Part shown: piece after piece, positions 33,636 through 42,801 of the stretch
Layout of the letters: each line of letters starts with the position of its first letter
How positions within the stretch are numbered: the first letter of the stretch is position 1
Assembly: GCF_001698125.1 (NCBI RefSeq)
Contig: NZ_CP013854.1
Location: forward strand, 1,612,001-1,676,000
Source: Pseudonocardia sp. HH130630-07
GTDB taxonomy: Bacteria > Actinomycetota > Actinomycetes > Mycobacteriales > Pseudonocardiaceae
Reading direction: 5' to 3'
DNA: 64,000 nt
Position numbers and translations under genes: made by a program
The notes under the pieces: generated by a model
Told to the model about the DNA's origin: nothing
What the model saw: the letters and a program-made list of their open reading frames with translations, nothing else
Database searches by the model: none

Positions 33636-35288
33636 TCAGGCGTCGGTGGGCGCGGGCCTACCTCCCGGCCCCTGACGGTTGTAGTCCGCCACGAAGGCCT
33701 CCCGCTCGGCATCGCTCATCTCGTTGAGGATGACGTTCGGGCTCGCCAGGTGCGGCATCCGTCGCATGTGGTCCAGCGTCCACATCTTCTTCGGGTCCAG
33801 ATCCAGGTGCGGCTGGGCGGTCAGGGTCTTCCCGTCGTCGCGGACGAAGCCCATGTCCTGGATCACGTCGGCCCAGTTCCAACCGTGGTAGAGCGTCTCC
33901 CACTCACGGTGGCCGACGAGCTTGCCCATGTTCGGGGTCTCGCGGCCCTGGTAGACCGGGCGGAACGCCTCCGCGTCGGTCCAGCGGCAGACCTCGTGGC
34001 AGTACGTGCGCCACTGGCCGTCCACCTTGTCGACGACCATGCCCTCGCGCACCAGACACGGGACCATGCAGGTCCAGCAGCGGTGCGGATACACGTAGTC
34101 GACGTCCTCGGCGACGATCGCGTGGTGCCCGTTCGGCTTGGCGAGGCGGTTGTAGTTCTCCCACCACTTGCCGTACCGGTCGTACCAGCCCGGGTACTTG
34201 TACTCGAACCACTCGAAGTCGGTGTCGGTCATGCCGTCGATCCGCCAGTAGTTCGCGCACCAGCCGGTGGCGAAGAACTGCGCGACCTCGTGCACGTAGC
34301 CCTTGTTCCAGATCTGGTTCCAGGACTCCTCGACCAGGTCGTGCGGGATGACCAGCCCGTACTTCTCCAGCGGCAGGAGGTAGCTGCGGTAGTAGTCGTC
34401 GTAGATCCAGCGCCGCCACATCTCGGCGTAGGACTCGCGGTCCTTGCGGCGGTCCTTCGTCCCGTACTCGATGAAGGTGCCGATCGCGGCGTCGACGACG
34501 CGGTGGTTGTTCCACCACGCGTACCGCAGGTCACGCTCCAGCAGCTGGCGGTTGTCCTCGTCGGACAGCGCCATCAGCAGCGTCGCGTAACCGTTGGAGA
34601 TGTGCCGCGACTCGTCGGACTGCACCGAGTGGAACACCGTCGGCAACAGGTAGTCGCCGTTCGCGGCGGCCTCCGCCGGCATCGCCACGAACAGGGTGTT
34701 CGTGAACGCCGTCTCGGCGACGATCGTCAGGTAGATCGACGCCGCGGTGATCGCGTCACCGGTGATGAACCCCTCGGCGAACTGACGGCCGATGGTGCCG
34801 CAGTAGTCGCTCTGGAAGTTCCGCAGCGAGTTGTTGAAGCCCGCCGGGTCGATGTAGTTGTTCATGTACAGGCGCTTGAGGTTCTGCTGGATCGTGCTGT
34901 GGCGAACCTCGTCGATCATCTGGATCGCCTGGCCGTTGTGCAGCTCCGGGTTCGGAACCACGTGGAACAGCATCGGCATCGACCGCGCCGCCGAGATCTC
35001 GGGCAACGGGATGATCGACAGGAAGAGCTTCTGCCACTCCAGCCAGCGCTCCTGCACCTGCCGGAACATGTTGCCGCGGATGGCGCCGTCCTGGGCACCG
35101 TAGACGCGGTGGTCCTTCTCCTCCTCCATCGGGAAGTACGAGCGGAGGACCTGCTTGAGCGGGTCCTTCTTCTGCGCCTTCTTGAAGGTGTAGTCGGTTC
35201 CGTACTTCATGTACGGCTCGTGGTACTGCGGCTCCCAGGACAGTTCCTGGATCTTCTGGTGAGCCTTCGCCAAGCTCTGCCGACTCAC
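33636..35288 (-). CDS. prmA: Propane monooxygenase hydroxylase large (alpha) subunit
   Basis: The 550-residue protein is the catalytic alpha subunit of a soluble diiron monooxygenase. Iron-binding ExxH motifs are visible as DEVRHS (about residues 125-128) and DESRHI (about 222-225), with further Glu ligands in PEISAARS and VAETAFTN. The opening [16 protein letters not shown] and the length match propane-2-monooxygenase alpha subunits. It hydroxylates propane to 2-propanol and often cooxidises phenol, acetone, ethers or chlorinated solvents. The close relative tetrahydrofuran monooxygenase cannot be excluded by eye. It is the first gene of the operon and faces its activator. Confidence 0.92.
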   Translation of the reverse strand: MSRQSLAKAHQKIQELSWEPQYHEPYMKYGTDYTFKKAQKKDPLKQVLRSYFPMEEEKDHRVYGAQDGAIRGNMFRQVQERWLEWQKLFLSIIPLPEISAARSMPMLFHVVPNPELHNGQAIQMIDEVRHSTIQQNLKRLYMNNYIDPAGFNNSLRNFQSDYCGTIGRQFAEGFITGDAITAASIYLTIVAETAFTNTLFVAMPAEAAANGDYLLPTVFHSVQSDESRHISNGYATLLMALSDEDNRQLLERDLRYAWWNNHRVVDAAIGTFIEYGTKDRRKDRESYAEMWRRWIYDDYYRSYLLPLEKYGLVIPHDLVEESWNQIWNKGYVHEVAQFFATGWCANYWRIDGMTDTDFEWFEYKYPGWYDRYGKWWENYNRLAKPNGHHAIVAEDVDYVYPHRCWTCMVPCLVREGMVVDKVDGQWRTYCHEVCRWTDAEAFRPVYQGRETPNMGKLVGHREWETLYHGWNWADVIQDMGFVRDDGKTLTAQPHLDLDPKKMWTLDHMRRMPHLASPNVILNEMSDAEREAFVADYNRQGPGGRPAPTDA

Positions 35289-35605
35289 GTCGTCTCCTCA
35301 CGGTGGTGGGTGGTGGTCGGGTTCGGAGCCAGCGCGGGCGCCCCGGCGTGCACGGCACCACCGGCCCGGAGCGACGCGGCCGGCTGCCGCGCCGGCATCG
35401 GGCCGGTCGTTCCGTGCTGTGAATCACACCGGGTCCGACGGGCCTGCGAGGTCTCAATATGAGACACTGCGCGGCCGCCACGTCTGGTGATCTTCACCTC
35501 ACGGCGCGTACCGTCGCCGTCACACCGCGGTCCGGGGCAGGTCACCGCTGCTCGGAGTACGGACTCCTGGTGTGGTCCCGACACCGGCGCAGGCGAGGAG
35601 GCCGC
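35289..35605. promoter_or_regulatory. Divergent control region of prmABCD and its regulator
   Basis: This 317-bp gap holds both promoters. The main signal is the GTCTCA-ATA-TGAGAC palindrome at 35451-35465. A TGTGA-A-TCACA repeat lies at 35418-35428. No -24/-12 (GG-N10-GC) promoter was recognised upstream of prmA, in keeping with the absence of sigma-54 in actinobacteria. The regulator GTG is preceded by GAGGAGG. Confidence 0.7.
35451..35465. promoter_or_regulatory. Candidate activator site GTCTCA-ATA-TGAGAC
   Basis: The perfect 6-bp inverted repeat with a three-base spacer sits 163 bp from the prmA start and 141 bp from the regulator start. That distance suits an upstream activating site for a Fis-type helix-turn-helix regulator. 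Confidence 0.6.
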
Positions 35606-37429
35606 GTGACGTCCCTGCCCGCCTCCGCCCTCTCGACGGCCGCGGCCGAGCGCATCGCCGCCGCCCGGGTCGCTTTCCTGCACCGCGACACCGTCTCCGC
35701 CGACGCCGTCCGGCCGCCGATCCTCGCGTCCTGGATCCGGTCGAGGGACATGGCCGTCTCCTCCGAGCAGCTCGACCTCCCCGAGACCGAGTGCGAGACC
35801 GACAGCCCGCTGACCAGGGCCGCCCGGCCGATCGTCGCGGAGCTGTGCGACCAGTTCGCCACCGAGCCGGTCAGCCTGATCCTCTGCGACCACGACGGCG
35901 TCGTGCTGGACCGGCGGACCGGGGACAGTGCGCTGGGCCGGCACCTGGACCGGGTCTGGCTGGCACCCGGCTTCTCCTACGCCGAGCGGCACGTCGGCAC
36001 GAACGGCATCGGGACCGCGCTGGAGGGGCGCCGGCCGGCGCAGGTGTTCGGCCACGAGCACTTCGTCGAGCACCTCGAGGACCTCGCCTGCGCCGGGGCA
36101 CCGATCCGGCACCCGGTCACCGGGAAGATCCTCGGGGTCGTCGACCTGACCTGCTGGCGGCGCGAGGCGAACGCGCTGATGGTGGCGACGGCGTCCACCA
36201 CGGCCCGGCGGATCGAGGAGGCGCTGCTGGCCGCCTCCGGCCGGCACGAGCTGACGCTCCTGCACGACTATCTCGCCGCCGTCGCACGGGCCGGGAACAC
36301 CGCCGTCCTCGCGGTGGGCGACGACCTCGTGATGATGAACGACCGCGCCCGCGAGCTCATCGCACCGGCCGACCAGGTGCCGTTGCTCGCCGAGGCGACC
36401 GACGCGCTGCGCAGCGGCCGGTCCCGGCAGCTGGTCGTCGACCTGCCCAGCGGGACGACGGCCCGCGTGCAGTGCCGCCCGAGCTGGGTCGAGCCGGGCT
36501 CGGCCGGTGGGGTGCTGCAGGTGTCGCTGGCCCACCGGGAGACGGCGTCGCGGTCCACCTCGACCCCGACGATCACCACGGCGCTGCCGACGGCCGTCGG
36601 GTCCGGCGCGCTGTGGACGAAGTGCGCGCAGGCCGTCGACCGGCACCTGCGCACCTCGGAGTGGGTGGTGCTGCAGGGCGAACCCGGCTCCGGCCGGACC
36701 ACCCTGGCCAGGGCCACCCACCACCTGCACGCCCCGGCCGGGCACGTCCGGATCCTCGACGCCGCGGAGTACGGGCCGCGCTGGCTGGGCGAGGTGTCCG
36801 ACGAGCTCTCCGGGGGCGGCGGCGGGACGCTGGTGCTGCGCGAGATCGACACGCTGTCCCCGGCCGCGACGGCCGCGCTCGCCGACGTGCTGGAGCCCTA
36901 CCGCGAGTCGACCTGTCCCGAGCGACCGTGGGTCGCGGCCACCCGCGGCTCCGGTACGTCGGACACCGCCGAGCTCTCGGCGCTGCTGCGGGCGTTCCCC
37001 CGCACCATCGAGGTCCCGCCGCTGCGCCACCACGTCGAGGACGTCGCCGAGCTGGTCCCCTACCTGCTCGCCCGCCTCACCCGGGGCAGCGACCTGACCT
37101 GCGCACCGGAGGCGCTGCGGGTCCTGATGCGCAACCGGTGGCCGGGCAACGTCGAGCAGCTCTACCAGGTGCTGCGCAAGGTCGTGGCCCGGCGGCGCAG
37201 CGGCGTGATCCGGGTCGAGGACCTGCCGCCGGAGACCCGGGCGCTGACCCGCCGGGTGCTCACGCCGCTGGAGTCGATCGAGTGCGACGCGATCGTCGAC
37301 GCCCTGCTGGACGCGTCCGGCAACAAGGCCGAGGCCGCCCGGCGGCTGGGGATGAGCCGGGCGACGATCTACCGCAAGATCCGCGGGTACGGCATCGCCG
37401 TGCCCGAGAGCACCACCATGCCCGGGTAG
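35606..37429 (+). CDS. AcoR/MimR-type activator with degenerate AAA domain
   Basis: The 607-residue protein has an N-terminal GAF-containing sensor (about 60-330), a central AAA-like domain (about 335-550) and a C-terminal Fis-type helix-turn-helix (NKAEAARRLGMSRATIYRKI). It resembles AcoR and MimR, which activate acetoin and propane oxidation genes. The Walker A position reads GEPGSGRTT (Lys replaced by Arg), the Walker B position reads LVLREID (first acidic residue lost), and the segment that should hold GAFTGA is missing. Sigma-54 contact and ATP hydrolysis are therefore unlikely. The GTG at 35606 follows GAGGAGG. It is divergent from prmA and inferred to sense an oxidation-pathway metabolite. 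Confidence 0.85.
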   Translation: MTSLPASALSTAAAERIAAARVAFLHRDTVSADAVRPPILASWIRSRDMAVSSEQLDLPETECETDSPLTRAARPIVAELCDQFATEPVSLILCDHDGVVLDRRTGDSALGRHLDRVWLAPGFSYAERHVGTNGIGTALEGRRPAQVFGHEHFVEHLEDLACAGAPIRHPVTGKILGVVDLTCWRREANALMVATASTTARRIEEALLAASGRHELTLLHDYLAAVARAGNTAVLAVGDDLVMMNDRARELIAPADQVPLLAEATDALRSGRSRQLVVDLPSGTTARVQCRPSWVEPGSAGGVLQVSLAHRETASRSTSTPTITTALPTAVGSGALWTKCAQAVDRHLRTSEWVVLQGEPGSGRTTLARATHHLHAPAGHVRILDAAEYGPRWLGEVSDELSGGGGGTLVLREIDTLSPAATAALADVLEPYRESTCPERPWVAATRGSGTSDTAELSALLRAFPRTIEVPPLRHHVEDVAELVPYLLARLTRGSDLTCAPEALRVLMRNRWPGNVEQLYQVLRKVVARRRSGVIRVEDLPPETRALTRRVLTPLESIECDAIVDALLDASGNKAEAARRLGMSRATIYRKIRGYGIAVPESTTMPG

Positions 37430-37440
37430 GGTCCTGCGGT

Positions 37441-37692
37441 ATGTCCGATCCGGCCCGGCGCAACCGGTTCGTGCGGCTGCTGTCGTTCCCGGAGGGGATG
37501 CCGCCCCCGCTGCTGCTGATGGTCATCCTGAGCAGCTCGATGGTCGGTGTGTTCGTCGTGCCGCTGCTGCTGGGTGACGTGCCGCTGTGGGTGCGGTCCA
37601 TCGTCGGGGTGCTCGTGATGTTCGGGCTGGTGGTGCTCACGGCGGCCCTGCTGCGCCGGGCCGTGGCCCGCGGGCGGGCGGGCCGGGACTGA
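37441..37692 (+). CDS. Small two-helix membrane protein
   Basis: The 83-residue protein has two hydrophobic segments (LLLMVILSSSMVGVFVVPLLL and IVGVLVMFGLVVLTAALLRR) with Arg-rich termini. No motif is recognised. It starts 11 bp after the stop of the monooxygenase regulator and three bases before the GGCT-like gene, so it may be co-transcribed with both. A link to the monooxygenase system is possible only by position. Confidence 0.65.
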   Translation: MSDPARRNRFVRLLSFPEGMPPPLLLMVILSSSMVGVFVVPLLLGDVPLWVRSIVGVLVMFGLVVLTAALLRRAVARGRAGRD

Positions 37693-37695
37693 CCG

Positions 37696-38802
37696 GTGCG
37701 ACCCGACACCGCCGGGGGCCGGCCGGACTCGGAGTTCCCCGCCGACCCCTACCCGGGTGCCCGGGTCGGCGCGTCGTACGTCCACCTCGGCGGTTACTCG
37801 TATCCGCTGGTCGCCGACCCGGCTCGGCCGTCCGGGCTGCGGGTGGCCGGACGGTGCCTGGACGCGTGGCTCGCCGGCCACGGCGCGGTGCCCTGCGCGG
37901 GCCGGGTGCCGGTGCTGGCGTACGGGTCGAACGCGAACCCGTCGAAGATCTCCTGGATGCGGGCCGAACGCGGCCTGACCGGACCGGTGGTCGTGCTGCG
38001 GGTCCGGTGCGACGGGCTGTCGGCGGTGTGGTCGGCCGGCACCCGGGTGGTCGACGACCAGCGGCCGGCCACCCTCGCCGCGGCACCGGGCACCGTCGAG
38101 GAGCACGCGGTGTGGCTGGCCGCGCCGGACCAGTTCGCCGCACTCGACGCCGTCGAGGGCCGTTCGGCGGACCCGCCCCGGTACCGGCTGGCCCGGGTCG
38201 CGACGGGCACGGTCTCCCTCCTCGACGGCGGCGGGCGACTCGACCGGCCGTGGGCCTACGTCGCGCCCGCGACGCCGTCCGGGGCCCCGCGCACCGACCG
38301 CCGTCCGCTGCTCCTCGACGGGGTGCCGGTGCCGTGCACCGCGGTGGACCAGGCCGGGGCCGCGGCACTCGACGGGGTGCCGGGACCCGACGGGCTCGAC
38401 GTCACGACCGTCGACGGCGTCCCGACGCCGGACGGGTGGCCGTCGCGGGTGTTCGTGTACGGGACCCTGATGCCGGGCGAGCACGCCTGGCCGCTGCTGC
38501 GCGAGCACGCTGCGGCGGTGCTGCCGCAGCCGTCGTTCCTGCCGGTGGGCGGGCTCGCCGACACCGGGCTCGGCCGACCCGCACTCTCGCCGGACACCGG
38601 TGCCGGGGTGCCCGGGTTCACCGTGGAGCTGGCCGATCCGTGCGGTGCGCTGCCGGAGCTGGACCGGTACGCGGGCCCCGGCCACCAGCGGGCCCGGTTC
38701 ACCCTGGACGACGGCACCGTCTGCTGGTCGTGGCGATGGACCGGGCAGCGGGACGGACACACCGCCCTGCCCGGCGGATGGGCGGCCCGGCGCCGGGGCT
38801 GA
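37696..38802 (+). CDS. Protein with two gamma-glutamylcyclotransferase-like domains
   Basis: The 368-residue protein contains two GGCT/AIG2-like signatures: VLAYGSNANPSKI near residue 75 and VFVYGTLMPGEHAW near residue 252. Each is the phosphate-like binding loop (YGSN or YGT) that begins the fold. A helical and Pro-rich region of about 100 residues lies between them. GGCT folds cyclise gamma-glutamyl amides, but many bacterial members have unknown substrates. The GTG at 37696 follows the previous stop closely. The tandem arrangement is unusual. Confidence 0.7.
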   Translation: MRPDTAGGRPDSEFPADPYPGARVGASYVHLGGYSYPLVADPARPSGLRVAGRCLDAWLAGHGAVPCAGRVPVLAYGSNANPSKISWMRAERGLTGPVVVLRVRCDGLSAVWSAGTRVVDDQRPATLAAAPGTVEEHAVWLAAPDQFAALDAVEGRSADPPRYRLARVATGTVSLLDGGGRLDRPWAYVAPATPSGAPRTDRRPLLLDGVPVPCTAVDQAGAAALDGVPGPDGLDVTTVDGVPTPDGWPSRVFVYGTLMPGEHAWPLLREHAAAVLPQPSFLPVGGLADTGLGRPALSPDTGAGVPGFTVELADPCGALPELDRYAGPGHQRARFTLDDGTVCWSWRWTGQRDGHTALPGGWAARRRG

Positions 38803-38846
38803 CCCGGCGGTTGCACTCGGGCAGCAGATTGAACCATGGTGTCGTG

Positions 38847-39107
38847 ATGGAACGTTCAGCTGGGTCGCGGTGGTACCGGATACTCCTGCTCGACGAGCTC
38901 CGCCCCTGGGCCCGGGGACTCGTGGCGGGCCTGTCGGTCCTGATGACCACGCTCGTCCTGCTCCCGCTCCTACCGGACGGGTGGCCCACGTGGCTGCAGG
39001 CAGTCTCCTGTGGCGTGCTCGTTGCCGTGGTCATGGCAATCCTCGCGCTGCTGTTGCACCGGTTCGCCCCGGCGGTCCGGCGGGAACGGGACCGGGCCCG
39101 CTCCTGA
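38847..39107 (+). CDS. Small two-helix membrane protein
   Basis: The 86-residue protein has two hydrophobic helices (GLVAGLSVLMTTLVLLPLLP and VSCGVLVAVVMAILALLLHRF) and a basic C-terminus. It has the same size and topology as the protein encoded at 37441, but no clear sequence identity. The stop lies inside a 14-bp-stem hairpin. Confidence 0.65.
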   Translation: MERSAGSRWYRILLLDELRPWARGLVAGLSVLMTTLVLLPLLPDGWPTWLQAVSCGVLVAVVMAILALLLHRFAPAVRRERDRARS

Positions 39108-39125
39108 GCTGCAGGAGCGGGCCCG
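39093..39125. terminator. 14-bp perfect hairpin overlapping a stop codon
   Basis: CGGGCCCGCTCCTG (39093-39106) pairs perfectly with CAGGAGCGGGCCCG (39112-39125) over five bases. It includes the stop of the small membrane gene and ends 19 bp from the convergent MFS stop, so it is a likely bidirectional terminator. Confidence 0.8.
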
Positions 39126-39144
39126 ATGACGGGATCGAACGGCG

Positions 39145-40518
39145 TCAGGCGCCGGCCTTGGCCGCCTGCTTCGCCTGGTGCTCGGCGAGGCCGGGAATCT
39201 CGCGGCCTCGGATGGAGGTGCCCTTGGTCTCGATGACGAAGTACAGCGCCACCATGCCGACCACCGACGCGATCATCATCGAGTAGGCGGGCCACAGCTG
39301 GTCCCCGGTCGCCCCGATCAGCCCCTCGTTGATCAGCGGTGCCGTACCGCCGAAGGCAGCCGTGGAGACGTTGTAGGAGATCGCCATGCCGGCGAACCGG
39401 ACGTGGGCCGGGAACATCGCCGGGAAGGTGGCCGAGATGGTGCCGAGTTGCAGCACATAGATCAGGCCGAGGACGGTGAACCCGAGGATCGCGAACCCGA
39501 GCCCCTGGGCCATCAACAGGTACATCGGGATCGCCAGCACGAAGATGCCGATCAGCGAGATCCACCAGCAGGGTTTCCGCCCGATCCGGTCCGACAACGC
39601 CCCCGCCATCGGGATCACGATCATCATCGCCACCTGGCCGACGGTCGTGATCGTGTCGGTGTCGAGCGAGTCCACGCCGATCGTGTTCTGCAGATAGGTC
39701 GGCATGTACGTCAGCAGCGTGTAGTTCGTGACGTTGAGCGCGACGACCAGGCCGAACAGCGCCAGGATGGGCCGCCAGTACACGGACAGCAGGCTGCTCA
39801 GCGCGCCGGTCGCGGCGTTCTCGGTCTCACCGGACTCCTCGAGCTCCCGGAAGACCGGGGTGTCCTCGAGCTTGGTCCGGATGTAGAGCCCGATGAGCGC
39901 CAGCGGGAGCGCCATCATGAACGGGATGCGCCAGCCCCAGTCCTCCATGGCCTGGGCACCGATCGCGGTCTCCAGGGCGAACACGACCAGGATCGCCAGC
40001 GTCAGACCGGCCAGCGTGCCGAACTCGAGGAAGCTACCCCAGAACCCGCGCTTCTTGTTCGGGGCGTACTCGGCCATGAAGGTCGCCGCGCCGCCGTACT
40101 CGCCACCGGTCGAGAAGCCCTGCACCACCCGCAGCAGGATCAGCAGAATCGGGGCGAAGATCCCGATCGTGCCGAAGTTGGGCAGCACACCGATCAGGAA
40201 GGTGGCGACACCCATCAGGACGATCGTCAACGACAGGACCTTCTGCCGACCCAACCGGTCGCCGAGCGGGCCCCACACGATGCCGCCGAGCGGCCGCAGG
40301 ACGAAGGAGACCGCGAGGCCGAGCAACGTTCCCAGGGTGCCGTACTCACCGGGGAAGAAGTTGGCCGTGATCTCGGTCGTCAGGTAGGCGTAGACGCCGT
40401 AGTCGAACCACTCCGTGGCGTTACCGATCGCCGAAGCGGCGACCGCCCGCCGGAGGACCGAGGGCTCGACCTCGTCCTCGCTGTCCTGCTGACCTGGGCC
40501 GGCCGGAACCGATGCCAT
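39145..40518 (-). CDS. MHS-type MFS transporter (ProP-like)
   Basis: The 457-residue protein has twelve predicted helices and the metabolite:H+ symporter motifs: NATEWFDYGVYAYL at the first helix, RPLGGIVWGPLGDRLGRQKVL for loop 2-3 (conserved GDRLGR), and RVVQGFSTGGEYGGAATFMAEY. Members take up proline/betaine, dicarboxylates or ketoglutarate by proton symport. The ATG at 40518 has GGGGGAG upstream, better than the ATG at 40533. The upstream region is AT-rich and contains AAAC-C-GTTT, a possible operator. Confidence 0.88.
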   Translation of the reverse strand: MASVPAGPGQQDSEDEVEPSVLRRAVAASAIGNATEWFDYGVYAYLTTEITANFFPGEYGTLGTLLGLAVSFVLRPLGGIVWGPLGDRLGRQKVLSLTIVLMGVATFLIGVLPNFGTIGIFAPILLILLRVVQGFSTGGEYGGAATFMAEYAPNKKRGFWGSFLEFGTLAGLTLAILVVFALETAIGAQAMEDWGWRIPFMMALPLALIGLYIRTKLEDTPVFRELEESGETENAATGALSSLLSVYWRPILALFGLVVALNVTNYTLLTYMPTYLQNTIGVDSLDTDTITTVGQVAMMIVIPMAGALSDRIGRKPCWWISLIGIFVLAIPMYLLMAQGLGFAILGFTVLGLIYVLQLGTISATFPAMFPAHVRFAGMAISYNVSTAAFGGTAPLINEGLIGATGDQLWPAYSMMIASVVGMVALYFVIETKGTSIRGREIPGLAEHQAKQAAKAGA

Positions 40519-40699
40519 TCGGTGCTCCCCCATTCACGAAATACGTCATCGCAACCGCGAACCGCATTCCGTTACACGATCGACATATTAAACCGTTTTA
40601 GCAGTGGAGAGAGCGTACAGAGCGCGTTGATCGACTGCCACCCCGAGCGACCGTCGTGGAGCAGGTGCGCGACAGGGCTTTGCGTGTAGCGTCGCCCGG

Positions 40700-41614
40700 G
40701 TGCTGGCGATCGACGGGCTGGCCAAGCGGTTCGGTACCGCGACGGCCCTGGACGGGGTGACGTTCGAGGTCCGGCCGGGCGAGGTGTTCGGCTTCGTCGG
40801 GGGCAACGGGGCCGGGAAGACGACCACGATGCGGATCGTCCTCGGCGTCCTCGAACCCGACGCCGGCACGATCTCCTGGCACGGCGCACCGCTCGATCCC
40901 GCGCTCCGCCGCCGGATCGGCTACCTGCCCGAGGAACGCGGGCTGTACCCGCGGATGCGGGTCACCGAGCAGCTCGTCTACCTGGCCAGGCTGCGCGGGC
41001 TCCGCCGCTCGGCCGCCGTCGCCGCCGCGGAGCGCTGGACCGAGCGGGTCGGGCTCGGCGAACGCCGCGACGACGAGGTCCAGAAACTCTCGCTCGGCAA
41101 CCAGCAACGGGTGCAGCTGTGCGCGGCGCTGGTCCACGACCCGGACGTGCTGGTCCTCGACGAGCCGTTCTCCGGGCTGGATCCGACGGCCGTCGACACA
41201 CTCGCCGGGGTGCTGCGCGAGCAGGCCGCGGCCGGGACCCCGGTGATCTTCTCCTCGCACCAGCTCGAACTGGTCGAACGGCTCTGCGACCGGGTCGGGA
41301 TCATCTCGGCCGGGCGGATGGTGGCCGTCGGCACGGTCGGTGAGCTGCGGGCCGGGGAACGGACCCGGTACGACGTCACCGGTCCCCCGCCCGGCTGGGC
41401 CGACGGGCTGGACGGGGTCCGGGTGGTCGGGACCGACGGCGACCGCACCCGGGTCGAGCTCGGCCCCGGCACCGACGACCAGCAGCTGCTCGGCGCCGCG
41501 CTGGCCGCCGGGCCGGTGCACGCGTTCGGGCGGCACCTCCCGCCGCTGACCGAGCTGTACCGCGACGCCGTCGCCGACCGGTCGGGGACCGGGTCCGCCG
41601 TGGTGCCGTCGTGA
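40700..41614 (+). CDS. ABC transporter ATP-binding protein (NatA-like)
   Basis: The 304-residue ATPase has Walker A GGNGAGKTTT, signature LSLGNQQRVQL, Walker B VLVLDEPFSGLDP and the H-loop region FSSHQLELVE. The C-terminal 85 residues form the extra domain of the NatA/DrrA group, which couples to a separately encoded permease. The GTG at 40700 starts MLAIDGLAK. The stop overlaps the GTG of the permease by four bases. Confidence 0.9.
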   Translation: MLAIDGLAKRFGTATALDGVTFEVRPGEVFGFVGGNGAGKTTTMRIVLGVLEPDAGTISWHGAPLDPALRRRIGYLPEERGLYPRMRVTEQLVYLARLRGLRRSAAVAAAERWTERVGLGERRDDEVQKLSLGNQQRVQLCAALVHDPDVLVLDEPFSGLDPTAVDTLAGVLREQAAAGTPVIFSSHQLELVERLCDRVGIISAGRMVAVGTVGELRAGERTRYDVTGPPPGWADGLDGVRVVGTDGDRTRVELGPGTDDQQLLGAALAAGPVHAFGRHLPPLTELYRDAVADRSGTGSAVVPS

Positions 41615-42801
41615 CCGGCACCGCCGTGGGCACGGTCGCGCTCGTCGCGCGCCGCGAGATCAGCACCCAGGTGCGGTCGCGGACGTTCGTCATCGGGCTG
41701 CTGCTGATGCTGCTGGTCTTCGGCGGGTACGGCGCGGTGTTCGCGTTCGCCGGGACCCAGACGGCGTCGTCCGCGCTGGTGCTCGACGGCGCCGCCCGCG
41801 ACCTGCGGCCCGAACTGCAGGCGACGGCCGACCGGCGCGGCATGGTGCTGACGCTCACCGAGGCCGGCAACGAGAGCACCGCCGAGTCGATGGTCCGTTC
41901 CGGCGAGGCGGACGCGATGCTCAGCGGCGGGCCCGGCAGCTACCGGCTCGCCGGGCTCACCGACGTCGGGATCGGGGTGCGCGAGCTGGTCTCCGACGTC
42001 GTCGAGCAGCAGGCGGTCCGGACCGCCCTGCTCGCCGCGGGCGCCGATCCGGAGCAGGTCGGCACCCTGTCCGGCGTGGGGATCCGCACGCTCGAACCGG
42101 CCGACAGCGAGCAGGGCCAGCGGGTCGTGACCGCCCTCGCCCTGTCCGCGCTGCTGTTCTTCTCCGTCACCGCCTACGGCGCCGCCGTCGCCCAGGGGGT
42201 GGTCGAGGAGAAGGCGGGGCGGGTCGTCGAGCTGCTGCTGTCGGCGATCCCGGCCCGGCAGCTGCTCGCCGGGAAGGTCATCGGCCTGGGGCTGGTCGGG
42301 CTGTTGCAGCTGCTGATCCTCGGCGGCATCGGGACGGGCGCGGCGCTGGCCACCGGGCTGCTCGCCGACCCGGGCCTGCTCCCGGGCCCGGTGCTGGCGG
42401 CGGCGTTCTGGTACCTGGTCGGCTTCTTCCTGTTCGCCTCGCTGTACGCGGCGGCCGGAGCGCTGGTGTCGCGGCAGGAGGAGCTGCAGTCGGTCACCGC
42501 CCCGGTCGCCGTGCTGCTGCTCGTGCCGTTCGTGCTGAGCGTCGCGGTGCTCCCGGCCGATCCGCGCAACCCGGTGGTGACCGTGCTGTCGTTCGTGCCG
42601 TTCCTCTCCCAGACGATCATGCCCGCGCGCACCGCGCTGGGCGTGACCGCCTGGTGGGAACCGCTGCTGGCGTTCGCGCTGGCGCTCCTCGCGCTGGCCG
42701 GGACGGTGCGGCTGGCCGCGCGGATCTACCGCAACTCGGTGCTGCGGACCGGCGCCCGGGTCGGGTGGCGGGACGCCGTGCGGGCTACCGGGCGGCCTTG
42801 A
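41611..42801 (+). CDS. ABC-2 type permease (NatB-like)
   Basis: The 396-residue protein has an N-terminal helix (TFVIGLLLMLLVFGGYGAVF), a large extracytoplasmic loop of about 150 residues, and five or more C-terminal helices. It includes VVEEKAGRVVELLLSAIPARQLLAGKVIG, the conserved segment of NatB-type permeases (seen here as EEKAGRVVELLLSAIP). With its ATPase it likely exports sodium, a drug or a lipid-like substrate. Its last 17 bases overlap the convergent photolyase gene. Confidence 0.88.
   Translation: MTGTAVGTVALVARREISTQVRSRTFVIGLLLMLLVFGGYGAVFAFAGTQTASSALVLDGAARDLRPELQATADRRGMVLTLTEAGNESTAESMVRSGEADAMLSGGPGSYRLAGLTDVGIGVRELVSDVVEQQAVRTALLAAGADPEQVGTLSGVGIRTLEPADSEQGQRVVTALALSALLFFSVTAYGAAVAQGVVEEKAGRVVELLLSAIPARQLLAGKVIGLGLVGLLQLLILGGIGTGAALATGLLADPGLLPGPVLAAAFWYLVGFFLFASLYAAAGALVSRQEELQSVTAPVAVLLLVPFVLSVAVLPADPRNPVVTVLSFVPFLSQTIMPARTALGVTAWWEPLLAFALALLALAGTVRLAARIYRNSVLRTGARVGWRDAVRATGRP

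Noticed and set aside
35418..35428. TGTGA-A-TCACA as a CRP site upstream of prmA
   Set aside because: A canonical CRP site has a six-base spacer. This one has a single base, so it is only noted as a short palindrome.
33456..35462. A 668-codon plus-strand open frame opposite prmA
   Set aside because: It is Val/Asp/Arg-rich shadow coding. The opposite strand has the diiron ligands and known subunit order.
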